Assembly (NCBI RefSeq): GCF_046719735.1
Contig: NZ_JAUTWQ010000011.1
Span: 62,001 to 126,000, forward strand
Direction of reading: 5' to 3'
Source of the DNA: Halobacillus_B rhizosphaerae
GTDB lineage: Bacteria > Bacillota > Bacilli > Bacillales > Halobacillaceae
DNA: 64,000 bases
Part shown: piece after piece, positions 16,849 to 25,734 of the stretch
Numbering within the stretch: the stretch's first letter is position 1
Layout of the letters: every line of letters begins with the position of its first letter
The notes under the pieces: model-generated
What the model saw: the letters and a program-made list of their open reading frames with translations, nothing else
Database searches by the model: none
What the model was told of the DNA's origin: nothing
Program-made: the position numbers and the translations under genes

Positions 16849-17566
16849 ATGAAACTACAAGTTGCTTTGAATGGAGACCGGACAAGAGTGGACCATCCCG
16901 CTGTTCCGATATCTCGCCGATGCAAAAGATTGCGTTGACTCTGGTGCAAAACTGATCCACCTACACCCTCGGGATAATAAGGGGAATGAAACACTAGATC
17001 CAAGTATTGTTAATGAGGTAGTGGCCAAGGTTCAAGCAGCTTGTGGCGTTCCGGTTGGTGTAACTACTCAGGAGGACATCGAGCCGGATGTTCAGCAGCG
17101 CCTTCATCTAATCCGTGGTTGGACTCAGCCCAACTTCGCATCTGTAAATGTTTGTGAAGCTGGCTCCTTCGAAGTGATGAAGGAACTTATTGAAATGGGG
17201 ATTGGGATTGAAGCTGGTGTCTGGACGCCTGAAGATGCCGAAAAACTTTGTGCTTCGGAAATGGCTGTGCAGGTAACTCGCATCTTGGTCGAACCTGGTG
17301 CTGCACAAGTGGGCGAAAGTGAAGACTCAGCACTCTCTATGGTGGCCGATATCCACCGAATTCTCGACACATACAAGGTGTTTGTGCCGAGACTCCAACA
17401 CGGGGATGGGTTAATTACATGGGCATTGCTCAAAGATGCGATCGACCGAGGGTTAGATACTCGAATTGGCCTTGAAGACACTTTATATGGGCCTGACGGA
17501 GAATTCGTAGAAGGGAATAAGAGCCTAGTTCAAGCCGCTTTCAATCTTGGGTTAGGCCGAATGTAA
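16849..17566 (+). pseudogene. Beta-keto acid cleavage enzyme (BKACE/DUF849), frameshifted
   Basis: BKACE enzymes cleave beta-keto acids with acetyl-CoA in a zinc-dependent reaction. The ATG at 16849, with AGGAGTG upstream, opens MKLQVALNGDRTR...VPIS, a proper family N-terminus, but this frame stops at 16936-16938. The rest continues in the next frame from about 16915 (ADAKDCVDSGAKLIHLHPRDN...) to the stop at 17566. The zinc-ligand motif HLHPRD and the C-terminal part are intact. The frame change needs about 8 or 11 missing bases near 16912-16920, where a PEE-like segment is expected. Otherwise full length for the short family type (about 240 residues). Could be a real deletion or an assembly error. 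Confidence 0.82.
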
Positions 17567-17623
17567 GTCACTGCAGGTGGAAAATACTCTCCACAAAAAT
17601 AGGGATAAATTAATTTGAACAAG

Positions 17624-17661
17624 GAAACGACATTCTTAAGAGGAGTGTCGTTTTATTTTTC
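17624..17661 (+). terminator. Terminator after the BKACE gene
   Basis: AAACGACATTCT and AGGAGTGTCGTTT arms around TAAG, then TTATTTTT. Confidence 0.75.
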
Positions 17662-17703
17662 TCACTATAAAATTTGTATGTTAACATATTAGATACACAT
17701 CGA

Positions 17704-17721
17704 ATTAGATATCAATCTAAT
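17704..17721. promoter_or_regulatory. Palindrome before the MFS gene
   Basis: ATTAGAT, ATCA, ATCTAAT: perfect 7-bp arms ending about 20 bp before the MFS start codon, between promoter-like sequence and the ribosome binding site. A candidate operator. Confidence 0.4.
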
Positions 17722-17742
17722 TATTAGAGGGGGGGAGGAATT

Positions 17743-18969
17743 ATGGAGATTATCGCAAAAGGGAGTAGCTTACTTAGAAACAAAAACTTTATTTTTTTAT
17801 GGATAGGAGGCGGGATTTCAGGACTAGCTAGTTCCATTTACTTACTAATTGAACAGTGGTACATAGTCAATTATTTAGATTTAAACCAATTTCTCGGGAT
17901 TATTATGATGGCGACCACCATCCCTAGAGTAGTTCTCATGGCATTCGGAGGAGTACTTGCAGATGAGCAAAGAAAAACCAACATAGCAGCATCATCGTTG
18001 TTTCTTAGGTTTATATTGTTAGTTATTATGGCTATCTTCTTTAAAATAGGTCTGTTAAAATTGTTCCCTTTATTTATATTCGCCTTACTTTTTGGAGCGA
18101 TTAGTGCATTTTTTTGGCCAGCAAGGGACTCATTGGTCCCAACATTGGTGAAAGAAGAGAATATTGTTAAAGCAAATTCTTTTATACAAACAACAAATCA
18201 ACTCGCTTTAGTTATGGGTCCTTTTTTAGGAACATTACTCCTTCATTCCTTTTCCTATACCTCTGCATTTATCTGTAATGGTTTACTGTTACTGTTAAGC
18301 GGATGGATGTTTGCTAACATAAAAGAGAAGGAGGGACAAGCGGAAAAACCTAAGCAAAAATCTGTATTTAAAAACCTGATGATAGGTGTGAAATACGTCC
18401 AGCAACAAAAATTTTTAGTGACAATTATGGTGACTTTTATATTCACTAACCTATTTTTTATCGGCCCATTAATGTTAAGTATTCCTCTATATGCGGATGA
18501 GAAGTTTGGCGGTGCAGCTATTAATCTCAGCGTTTTGCAAAGTGGATTCTCTATGGGAATGGTGATCGGTGCAGTAATTATGGGCTACCTGAATGTCGTA
18601 AATCATAGAGGATACATGATTATAGTGTTCCTCTTTTCTGAAGGGTTTCTAATGTTCCTATATAGTCAAATCTTCAATATCTATTTTTCAGCAATATTAT
18701 TATTTTTAATAGGCGTTTGCATTTCAAGCATTAATATCCCTGTGATGAGTTTAATCCAAGAGAAAGTCCATAAAGATAAGTTAGGGAGAGTCATGAGCTT
18801 AAACACCATGGTTTCTATTGGATTAATTCCTGTGAGTTATGCGTTAGTCTCTGCTTTATTAAGTATCCATATAGATATTTCGCAAATTCTCTTCGATTCA
18901 AGCTTAATAATTGTTACGTTAAGTGTCTTCATACTATGGAAGGGGAGAACAATGCGAACGTTGAATTGA
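17743..18969 (+). CDS. MFS efflux transporter
   Basis: 408 residues, 12 predicted membrane helices, of the MFS_3-like group that includes macrolide efflux proteins. The conserved loop 2-3 region shows ADEQRKTN, and helix 4 starts with an AISAFFWPARDSLVP segment typical of this group. Start at ATG 17743 with GGGGGGAGGAATT. A short palindrome lies in front. The base composition is A+T-richer than in the flanking core genes. Substrate unknown. Confidence 0.88.
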   Translation: MEIIAKGSSLLRNKNFIFLWIGGGISGLASSIYLLIEQWYIVNYLDLNQFLGIIMMATTIPRVVLMAFGGVLADEQRKTNIAASSLFLRFILLVIMAIFFKIGLLKLFPLFIFALLFGAISAFFWPARDSLVPTLVKEENIVKANSFIQTTNQLALVMGPFLGTLLLHSFSYTSAFICNGLLLLLSGWMFANIKEKEGQAEKPKQKSVFKNLMIGVKYVQQQKFLVTIMVTFIFTNLFFIGPLMLSIPLYADEKFGGAAINLSVLQSGFSMGMVIGAVIMGYLNVVNHRGYMIIVFLFSEGFLMFLYSQIFNIYFSAILLFLIGVCISSINIPVMSLIQEKVHKDKLGRVMSLNTMVSIGLIPVSYALVSALLSIHIDISQILFDSSLIIVTLSVFILWKGRTMRTLN

Positions 18970-19094
18970 AATACATCATTCTTTTGGAGTCGATTCTTCA
19001 TAAGTTTGGAGACTTTGTTTTCATATTTATTGTCCTTCCAGGCGTTTGGTTAATTTTACATAAAAATATATTTATTTATTTGGATGTTGAATAG
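18966..19094 (+). CDS. Possible 42-residue membrane protein overlapping MFS stop
   Basis: TTG at 18966 overlaps the MFS stop as TTGA and would be translated by coupling. The product has one hydrophobic segment (FVFIFIVLPGVWLIL). A purine-rich AGGGGAG lies too far upstream to be a good ribosome binding site, so this remains tentative. Confidence 0.3.
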   Translation: MKYIILLESILHKFGDFVFIFIVLPGVWLILHKNIFIYLDVE

Positions 19095-19108
19095 GTTGGG
19101 GGATTATT

Positions 19109-19390
19109 ATGCCAAAATCAATTTTAGGAAAGTTATGTTTGTTAATAATAGTTGTATTTTTCATTCAGATTGTTTCGATTATTAAAATGATTTCTATTAA
19201 CGGCTTAGGAGCTATGGTTCAATTCATTAAATTCACTCCATTTACAAGCATAGTTGGCCTCATACTTTCGCTAAAGAGCTTAAAAATTGAGAGGGAAAAG
19301 AGAATAGTACCTATCATTACTCTTATCGTCAGTCTACTATTCTTTTTTATATTTCTTTTAATCATATTCGGTTTTTCTTTTGGTGGGTAG
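19109..19390 (+). CDS. Hypothetical membrane protein, 93 residues
   Basis: Three predicted membrane segments (about 5-25, 38-52 and 70-90), separated by a short basic region (LKSLKIEREKR). Start at the ATG at 19109 with GGGGGATT. No family recognised. Lies in an A+T-rich run of small genes between the MFS and Nudix genes. Confidence 0.65.
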   Translation: MPKSILGKLCLLIIVVFFIQIVSIIKMISINGLGAMVQFIKFTPFTSIVGLILSLKSLKIEREKRIVPIITLIVSLLFFFIFLLIIFGFSFGG

Positions 19391-19608
19391 AGCTCTTAAG
19401 TTTGGAATGGTATTTAATTATTTCTTTTGGCCGTTAGTTAGTATTAGTTTCCATTCTTCCAATAATGGGGGCTAATCTGCAGTATAGGTGAGCCTTTTTC
19501 AGTGGGAATAGGCTTGAGTTCCAGTGTTTGTTTTGAAATAATTGTAAAGAAGAGGTTATATACAAATTAAGATACATATAATTTTCAAATAGATTTGAGG
19601 AGAAATAG

Positions 19609-20067
19609 ATGTCTCAAGATGGAATTGTATTAGTAGCAAGTGTATCAATCTTTGATAATGATAAAGTCTTAATTATAAAAGAGAACAAACCTAATGCTGT
19701 CGATATTTGGAACTTTCCAGGTGGACATATAGAGTATGGTGAAAACATTATTTATTCAGCTCAGAGGGAAGTTAAAGAGGAAACGGGGTTAGATGTAAAA
19801 CTGATTGGCACGACAGGGATATATAATTTTATTAGTAATACGAACGATCAAGTAATTTTGTTTCATTTTATTGGTGAAATCACAGGGGGTATATTAAATC
19901 TCGAAGAAGACGAAATTACGGAAAGTAAATGGATTAAAGTGAATGGTCTTTCGACATTTGGAGACGAGGATTTAAGAGAGCCACATGTAATAAAGCAGAT
20001 CATTGATAACTTATTAGAAAAAAACATCTATTCAATGAGTGTATTTAATGAGCAGCTTTTTAAATAA
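19609..20067 (+). CDS. Nudix hydrolase
   Basis: 152 residues. A complete Nudix box GX5EX7REUXEEXGU is visible from about residue 39 to 61: GGHIEYGENI, then REVKEETGLDV. It hydrolyses a nucleoside diphosphate linked to another moiety; substrate unknown. Start at the ATG at 19609 with TGAGGAGAAAT. Monocistronic by position. Confidence 0.9.
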   Translation: MSQDGIVLVASVSIFDNDKVLIIKENKPNAVDIWNFPGGHIEYGENIIYSAQREVKEETGLDVKLIGTTGIYNFISNTNDQVILFHFIGEITGGILNLEEDEITESKWIKVNGLSTFGDEDLREPHVIKQIIDNLLEKNIYSMSVFNEQLFK

Positions 20068-20165
20068 TTCTTACCTAGCTAAACCGATAAATATAAGTTA
20101 GTTTTTTGCGTTGGGCAAATGGACGATCGCTTAACTCAATATTGTGCTAAAGGAGTTCGAAAAAT

Positions 20166-20237
20166 TTGAGAAGTAAACAGGCGGTATTCTGGGCCATACT
20201 AGCTGTCATTTTATTCTTGATATGGCTTTTAAAATAG
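20166..20237 (+). CDS. Putative 23-residue membrane microprotein
   Basis: TTG start after AAAGGAGTTCG; 23 codons encode RSKQ, then AVFWAILAVILFLIWLL, then a final K. A clean single membrane helix with a basic N-terminus, close to a minimal membrane peptide. Supported only by its ribosome binding site and composition. Confidence 0.42.
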   Translation: MRSKQAVFWAILAVILFLIWLLK

Positions 20238-20368
20238 GACATAACATGAAGAGAAGCATTTCGTATTAATATTAATCGTTTATTAAGTAATAGATGAAAA
20301 GAAAAAAAGGAGATTTGAAATAACGAGAACTTTATAGATTAATACTCCCTGCATGTTTTTGCTCCACA

Positions 20369-20409
20369 CAAAAAGCCGGAACCATGGATTACATGGGTTC
20401 CGGTTTTTG
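20369..20409. terminator. Bidirectional terminator
   Basis: AAAAGCCGGAACC with GGTTCCGGTTTTT. Lies downstream of the bacilliredoxin gene and of the plus-strand small genes. Confidence 0.85.
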
Positions 20410-20433
20410 TCTTAGTCTGAATTCAAAGACAAA

Positions 20434-20862
20434 TTAACAATATTGATTATATGCAGTAGTTAAATTATCTACAATCTCTTCCACTTCAAAGTCCTCGATT
20501 TCCTCACGTGGTATAAAGTGCAGCACCTGCCCATCCTTAAGAACGGCCATAGATGGAGAAGAAGGTTCATATCCTTCAAAATAATCACGCATGCGGGACG
20601 TAGCTTCTCCATCTTGACCAGCAAAAACAGTAACAAGGTGGTCTGGCTTTTTGTCGTTACTTAAAGATTCTCTTGCTGCCGGCCGGGCGAGACCTGCGGC
20701 ACATCCGCAAACAGAATTGATCACGACTAAAGAAGTTCCTTTTGTCTCACTGATAAATTCATCAACCGCTTCAGGTGTAGTTAACTCAGAGAAACCGGCG
20801 TGCGTTAATTCATCACGCATGGGCTGAGATATTTCTTTCATATAAGCTTCATATGGATTCAT
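20434..20862 (-). CDS. brxA: Bacilliredoxin BrxA/BrxB family
   Basis: 142-residue thioredoxin-fold protein that removes bacillithiol from S-bacillithiolated proteins. The CGC active site is in VVINSVCGCAAGLARPAA (about residues 46-63), and the end is YC, as in B. subtilis YphP. The MNPYEAYMKEI start and the HFIPREEIE region match YphP (BrxA) better than YqiW (BrxB), from memory. Start at 20862 with AAGGAG. It lies 18 bp downstream of the Nfu/HEAT gene on the same strand, so probably one operon. This links thiol repair with an Fe-S-type scaffold domain. Confidence 0.9.
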   Translation of the reverse strand: MNPYEAYMKEISQPMRDELTHAGFSELTTPEAVDEFISETKGTSLVVINSVCGCAAGLARPAARESLSNDKKPDHLVTVFAGQDGEATSRMRDYFEGYEPSSPSMAVLKDGQVLHFIPREEIEDFEVEEIVDNLTTAYNQYC

Positions 20863-20880
20863 GAGGCATTCTCCTTCAAA

Positions 20881-22014
20881 TCATTTTTTAGTAGCCTGGG
20901 TCATTTGATACCAGACAGATCCTTTGGCTTCTTCACCGCCGGCAATTCGTTCGATGGCCATGTTCACTTGCATACGTACTTCGAATTCTGAATCATTCGC
21001 TGCTTCACGTAAAGCAGGGAGGGCTGACTCATCTCCTAGTTCGTATAAAAACATGGCGGCTCTCCACCTCACAAGCTTATTTGGATCAGCTAAGGAGCTA
21101 ATCATTTCAGGCATCGCTTCTTTAAATCCTAAGTCTGATAAACAATCGCCTGCTGTTCGTCTCACTGTTACGGTTTTATCCTTTAAGGCCTTGTACAAAT
21201 AAGGCAGGACTTCAGGCTCCTCAATCATTCCTAAATAAGCAGCAGCTAACCGGCGAATAGAGGCTTTTTCATCATCAAGAGCTTTATTGAGTACTGGAAG
21301 GTCTGCTGCTGTCGGATTCATCTGGTCCAGAGCTGCATAACGGACTTTCCAATCGGGATCATCAAGTGTGGCTAAAGTAACTTCGGTTTGTTCTTCCGCT
21401 GGTGTTTCCTGCGATTCCTCTTCAAATGCCTGGGTAACTAGCTTCTCAAGGCGTGCAGAATCGTAACTGGCGGTTAATTCTTCTTTTATTTGCTCCCCAA
21501 TTTCATCAGGGTCCCCGTAACGGGCACTTTGTTCCACCCATTTACGTTCCATAATCATATTGGGGGAGGCAGGGGCCGCTTTCATGGCTGCTTCCATAAA
21601 CTCTTCGGGCAGACCTACACGCTTTTCTTCTTCGCCTTCTTCGAGTTTGACCTGCATGGGTATGCCGCGGAACATTTGAACAAAGACCTTTACTTCTCCA
21701 AAAGCTTCTTCCACATTCTGGCTCTGATTTGAAACTTTTTCAGTGGGTTGTTCGTCAGATCCTAAAGCCGTCCGCACCTCTGGCAGAATGACTTCCCATG
21801 ATTCTCTTGGGTTACGCTCTAAGGCGATAAAATCGGCAACGTGATAAAGGCCTTTCACCCCTTCAATTGCAAACAGGTTCTGGATGAAATCCGGCGCCTG
21901 GGTGAGATCATCATCCTTTTTATAGTTATGAGTTTCTCCGCTGGGTAACTCTTCATTTACATTTATTTTCATCGAATTAGGGCTTGGTGTCGGTTCAATA
22001 GACACGATTTTCAT
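20881..22014 (-). CDS. Nfu-N domain/HEAT-repeat protein (YpgR-like)
   Basis: 377 residues. Residues 1-85 resemble the N-terminal domain of Nfu Fe-S scaffold proteins (MKIVSIEPTPSPNSMK), but the C-terminal CxxC cluster-carrying Nfu domain is absent. A second alpha/beta segment follows (VKVFVQMFRGIPMQVK), then at least four HEAT repeats (LDDPDWKVRYAALDQM, DEKASIRRLAAAYLG, DKTVTVRRTAGDCL, DPNKLVRWRAAMFLY). Matches the B. subtilis YpgR arrangement as I recall it. Start at ATG 22014, with GGGGGGAATT upstream. Transcribed with the bacilliredoxin gene downstream. Probably an adaptor in redox or Fe-S metabolism, not a catalyst; that is inference. Confidence 0.85.
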   Translation of the reverse strand: MKIVSIEPTPSPNSMKINVNEELPSGETHNYKKDDDLTQAPDFIQNLFAIEGVKGLYHVADFIALERNPRESWEVILPEVRTALGSDEQPTEKVSNQSQNVEEAFGEVKVFVQMFRGIPMQVKLEEGEEEKRVGLPEEFMEAAMKAAPASPNMIMERKWVEQSARYGDPDEIGEQIKEELTASYDSARLEKLVTQAFEEESQETPAEEQTEVTLATLDDPDWKVRYAALDQMNPTAADLPVLNKALDDEKASIRRLAAAYLGMIEEPEVLPYLYKALKDKTVTVRRTAGDCLSDLGFKEAMPEMISSLADPNKLVRWRAAMFLYELGDESALPALREAANDSEFEVRMQVNMAIERIAGGEEAKGSVWYQMTQATKK

Positions 22015-22136
22015 AATAATTCCCCCCAAAAAAAGTCACTATATAGTCAGTTTATCAAAGATTTGCGTCCCCTTCCATTATGAGGAGTAGATGATCGATC
22101 GTTTGGAAAAATAAGGTTGAAATCATGTGTGTAATA

Positions 22137-22150
22137 GTGTAATATTACAC
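22137..22150. promoter_or_regulatory. 14-bp perfect palindrome
   Basis: GTGTAATATTACAC, between the divergent Nfu/HEAT gene and the large membrane protein gene, 29 bp before the latter's start codon. A further GTGTAAT copy overlaps its left side. Operator candidate. Confidence 0.45.
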
Positions 22151-22179
22151 CAAACACTTTCGGGATAAGGAGGGATAAC

Positions 22180-25100
22180 ATGACACAGCTATCGGAAGAC
22201 CAAAAAAAGCGAGTTTTTCTAAGTGAATTGAACCGATTAAGAGAGAGGGAGTATATCTCATCTGCGGAATTTCAGCAGATAAGAGACGCTCATGAAAGAT
22301 ACTGCCACAGTACTACAGTGGCGAGTGAAAGTGAACGTTCTGTGAAAGAGAACAAAGAACAGGAAGCATCGGCTAAACCGAAGATCACAGCTAAACCTAC
22401 CAAACCTCCAAAGGAAAAAAAGGTAAAAACGAAAGAACAAATAAGGGAGCGAAATATTACATGGTCGCTGATTTTAGGGGTTGTTCTGTTATTGATCTGC
22501 GGGCTGGTCGTCGCCACCAGCCAGTGGAACCAGATGGGTCCTGGACTTAAAGTATTTGCTATTTCCTTTGTTTCATTATTTTTCTTCGCCCTTAGTTATA
22601 TCTCTGAGAAGTTTCTGAAGATTAAACAGACGGCATTTGCTTTTCTCACTCTTGGAAGTCTGCTTGTTCCTATTGTCATAGTGGCGATTGGATATTTTGA
22701 ATTATTAGGAAACTATTTATCTATGGATGGAGAGGGTCGTTTTCTGCTTGGTTTAATAGGGGTGCTTTTGCCGCTTCCACTCTACGTTAGAAACGCTTAC
22801 CGTCACCATTCTAGGCTGTTTGTCTGGATTTCATTCTTATTCTTATCCTTATCCGCTGGTTTTGGGCTGGGGGCAATGAAGGTTCATGCTGATGCGTTTT
22901 ACTTTTGGCTTATGATATTCAATGGTGCGCTGCTTCTCTTATACTTCCGATATCGTTCCAGTAAGAGGTTAGCATTGTTTATGAAAGAAGTTCCTTTGTA
23001 TGCACAGCTGAATTTGATAATTTCTACTCTGCTCTTGCTGTTTGTTTACGATGATGAACTGTTTTACAGTTTTAATCTCATCCTTACTTCAGTCTTGTAT
23101 ATGGCCATGGTCTTTGTTTATAAAACGAAGGAGTATCAGTTTGTCTTCAGCGGGCTATTTGCCTATGGAATTTATCAATTAGTGGAACATTCTTCTTTGC
23201 AAGACATTGATTTACTCATTTATAGTGCGGCTGCCATGGTTTATATGGGCTTCGCCTTTGCCGCTAAGAATCATACGTTTATACAGAAAACGTTTCAGTA
23301 TACCAGTGCTTTTATTTCTATGTGTGCATTTATCTATGTAAGCTGGCAGGGGATTCTCATTCGGCAGCAAGAAGAATCTTTACTTCTGCTCTTCGCTTAC
23401 CTTGTAATCACGTTGAATTATTTTGTTCTGAGCCACTTAGCAAAACAGCTGATCTTTCAATACTTAACACCGGTGTTTCTCATTATTTCTATGTGGCAGC
23501 TGTGGGTAGTAACGGGTCTTTCGACCATAGAATGGTTCCTTTTTACATCGGCAGCGATTCTTTTCTTAGTCGCTGTGTTATGGGGAACAAACAAATGGCT
23601 GATGCCTTTCCGACTAAGCAGTATGGTAACAGCTATTACAGTGATTATTGTATGTATGCTCAATAACCATCAGCATTTAGACTATGCTGAGAACGGTTTT
23701 ATGCTCTTCATAATCAGTGGTTTGGCTTATGCGGGTTATAAGAAATGCCGCAGCTTTGAAGGAGTTACTTCTGCTCAATGGATCCAGCCGCTCAGTTTGC
23801 TGCTTGCATCCATGTGTTTATATCCATGGTTTTTCGAGTTTTTCGAAGTGTATAAAGAAGAGCTTGGCCTGTCTATCCATCTTGCAATTACCGGCCTGGT
23901 CCTTCTCTTCATTCATCTAGGATGGAAAAAAATCAAGGAAACACGATTATCCCTTTCCAGCTTTTATCTTGGCCAGTGTGCTTATATTTTATCTTTACTG
24001 CAATTAATTATTGATCCGTATATTGATCCTATGCTGATGAAACCTCTCGTTCTATTCATCGGGGTGGGCGTACTGTTTTGGCTTGTCCAATACTCACGGA
24101 TCTCTGGATTATGGTCCCTGGTAGCGCTTGTAAGTCTGGCTTTTTATTCGTCTTTACTGATGCCGCTTTCGATCCTTTCCTTTCAAGGAACGACTTATTA
24201 TATGATGGTTGCTCCAGTATTTTTACTCACAATAAGAGAACTGGGGAGGAGAATTTGGCCGCAGCTGGAGATCTATTTCTTTTGGTTAGCCCAGGTGATT
24301 TCTACTTTGATGGTTGGGATCGTATACTTGACTCAGTTATGGAATGAAGCTGTTCATCCGTTGATTTTGCTTGTTCCGATCGCTCTCTATATTTGGGGAT
24401 CGGTCATTAAACGTACAGAGTGGCAGCGGAAATTGCTGCTTTATGCAGGAATGACTGTGGTTTTTTTTCTCCTTTGGTTCCTTAAATCGCACTATAACCT
24501 GCTCCTATCTGTCTCGAATGCGTATGTGTGGCTCGCTGCAAGTGCTCTGTTTTCTCTGGGTTGGTTATGGTTGCCTAAGGAGTGGAAAGTAAGAGTGGAA
24601 TGGTACCTCATTCCCTTTTCTACAATAGGATTAGCGGAGGTCGTTAGTCATCAAGAGAACCTCACTTCTTTAGAAGTTATTCCTATTACGAGCTACCTTC
24701 TGCTTATCTTATTTTTTCTTCATTATAAAAAATGGAGCCTTGTTCCGTTTGTTCCCTTGTGCATTTATGCAGCAATGTGGCTGAGGCTGAGTGGGGAGAT
24801 GGGCCGGCCGCTGTTGATAGGTCTGCTTGTTCTTACGTTTGCCAGTCTTCTTGCCGCGGGCAGGTGGTTATATCATAGGCTTATTCATTGGAAAGAGAAA
24901 AAGTTCAACGCCGATGTGTACAGCTGGTCCGCCTTATTGTATCCATTTCAAACTGCTGCCGTCCTTCACTTTGATGATTCGATTTGGCTGAAAATAGTGC
25001 CAGTGCTGCTTGCTGCTGTTTGGTTCCTTGTTAATGCGAAGCGTTGGGGTTTGGTTCTAATGGATCGAGTTTTTCAAACCTTGTCTATTCTTAGCTTCTA

Positions 25101-25605
25101 TATTAGCTATCTGATGGTCATTTTGGATTACGAACCGTTCATTCCTGATATTCTGGAAGCAGAGCTTCAAGTTCTTCCTCTGCTTGGAGTGATGGCTTTG
25201 CTTCGGAGGAAAACGTGGAGCGCATATAAAAGCTTGCTTAACCACATCCAATTAGCATTGTTACTAGGTGTGGCTGGTTATTTAGTGGCCGATGCCATTC
25301 AGAGCCATACCATTTGGGATGCGTGGATCATTGGCGGGCTGTCCCTTGTATCCATGGTTGCTGGGATGCAACTTCGCATGAAGTCTTACTTTTTCGTGGG
25401 AATGGGTGTGCTTATATTTAATGTGATGTACCAGACTCGTCCTTACTGGGGGAATCTGCCGTGGTGGTCATATCTTCTGATCGCTGGATTCATTCTTATT
25501 GGAGCAGCAAGTTATAACGAGTGGCAGAAGCAAAGAGAGGGAGACAATAAATATGTGGAACAAAAATTGAAAAAGCTTTGGGCGATATTGAAAAGTTGGG
25601 ATTAA
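22180..25605 (+). CDS. Very large polytopic membrane protein
   Basis: 1141 residues. Residues 1-95 are soluble, charged and lysine-rich (with TKPPKEKKVKTKEQ); the remainder is a nearly continuous run of roughly 30 or more hydrophobic helices, ending in a short basic tail. No catalytic motif is recognised. Architecture and size are like the DUF2157/SCO7613-type membrane proteins annotated in Bacillales, which is family recall with modest certainty. Start at ATG 22180 with AAGGAGG. Monocistronic, with its own terminator and a palindrome upstream. Function unknown. Confidence 0.82.
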   Translation: MTQLSEDQKKRVFLSELNRLREREYISSAEFQQIRDAHERYCHSTTVASESERSVKENKEQEASAKPKITAKPTKPPKEKKVKTKEQIRERNITWSLILGVVLLLICGLVVATSQWNQMGPGLKVFAISFVSLFFFALSYISEKFLKIKQTAFAFLTLGSLLVPIVIVAIGYFELLGNYLSMDGEGRFLLGLIGVLLPLPLYVRNAYRHHSRLFVWISFLFLSLSAGFGLGAMKVHADAFYFWLMIFNGALLLLYFRYRSSKRLALFMKEVPLYAQLNLIISTLLLLFVYDDELFYSFNLILTSVLYMAMVFVYKTKEYQFVFSGLFAYGIYQLVEHSSLQDIDLLIYSAAAMVYMGFAFAAKNHTFIQKTFQYTSAFISMCAFIYVSWQGILIRQQEESLLLLFAYLVITLNYFVLSHLAKQLIFQYLTPVFLIISMWQLWVVTGLSTIEWFLFTSAAILFLVAVLWGTNKWLMPFRLSSMVTAITVIIVCMLNNHQHLDYAENGFMLFIISGLAYAGYKKCRSFEGVTSAQWIQPLSLLLASMCLYPWFFEFFEVYKEELGLSIHLAITGLVLLFIHLGWKKIKETRLSLSSFYLGQCAYILSLLQLIIDPYIDPMLMKPLVLFIGVGVLFWLVQYSRISGLWSLVALVSLAFYSSLLMPLSILSFQGTTYYMMVAPVFLLTIRELGRRIWPQLEIYFFWLAQVISTLMVGIVYLTQLWNEAVHPLILLVPIALYIWGSVIKRTEWQRKLLLYAGMTVVFFLLWFLKSHYNLLLSVSNAYVWLAASALFSLGWLWLPKEWKVRVEWYLIPFSTIGLAEVVSHQENLTSLEVIPITSYLLLILFFLHYKKWSLVPFVPLCIYAAMWLRLSGEMGRPLLIGLLVLTFASLLAAGRWLYHRLIHWKEKKFNADVYSWSALLYPFQTAAVLHFDDSIWLKIVPVLLAAVWFLVNAKRWGLVLMDRVFQTLSILSFYISYLMVILDYEPFIPDILEAELQVLPLLGVMALLRRKTWSAYKSLLNHIQLALLLGVAGYLVADAIQSHTIWDAWIIGGLSLVSMVAGMQLRMKSYFFVGMGVLIFNVMYQTRPYWGNLPWWSYLLIAGFILIGAASYNEWQKQREGDNKYVEQKLKKLWAILKSWD

Positions 25606-25608
25606 TAA

Positions 25609-25642
25609 GGAGGGAGTCTTCTTAATGGAGACTCCCTTTTTA
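25609..25642 (+). terminator. Terminator after large membrane protein
   Basis: AGGGAGTCT (25611-25619) with AGACTCCCT (25629-25637), then a T-run. Confidence 0.85.
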
Positions 25643-25734
25643 AGGAAATTTGTATAAATATCAAAAATAATGAAACGTGTTTCACAGTTTATCGTAGTAT
25701 AGGTGTGGCGAAATGAACAGGGAGGGAAAGTTTT

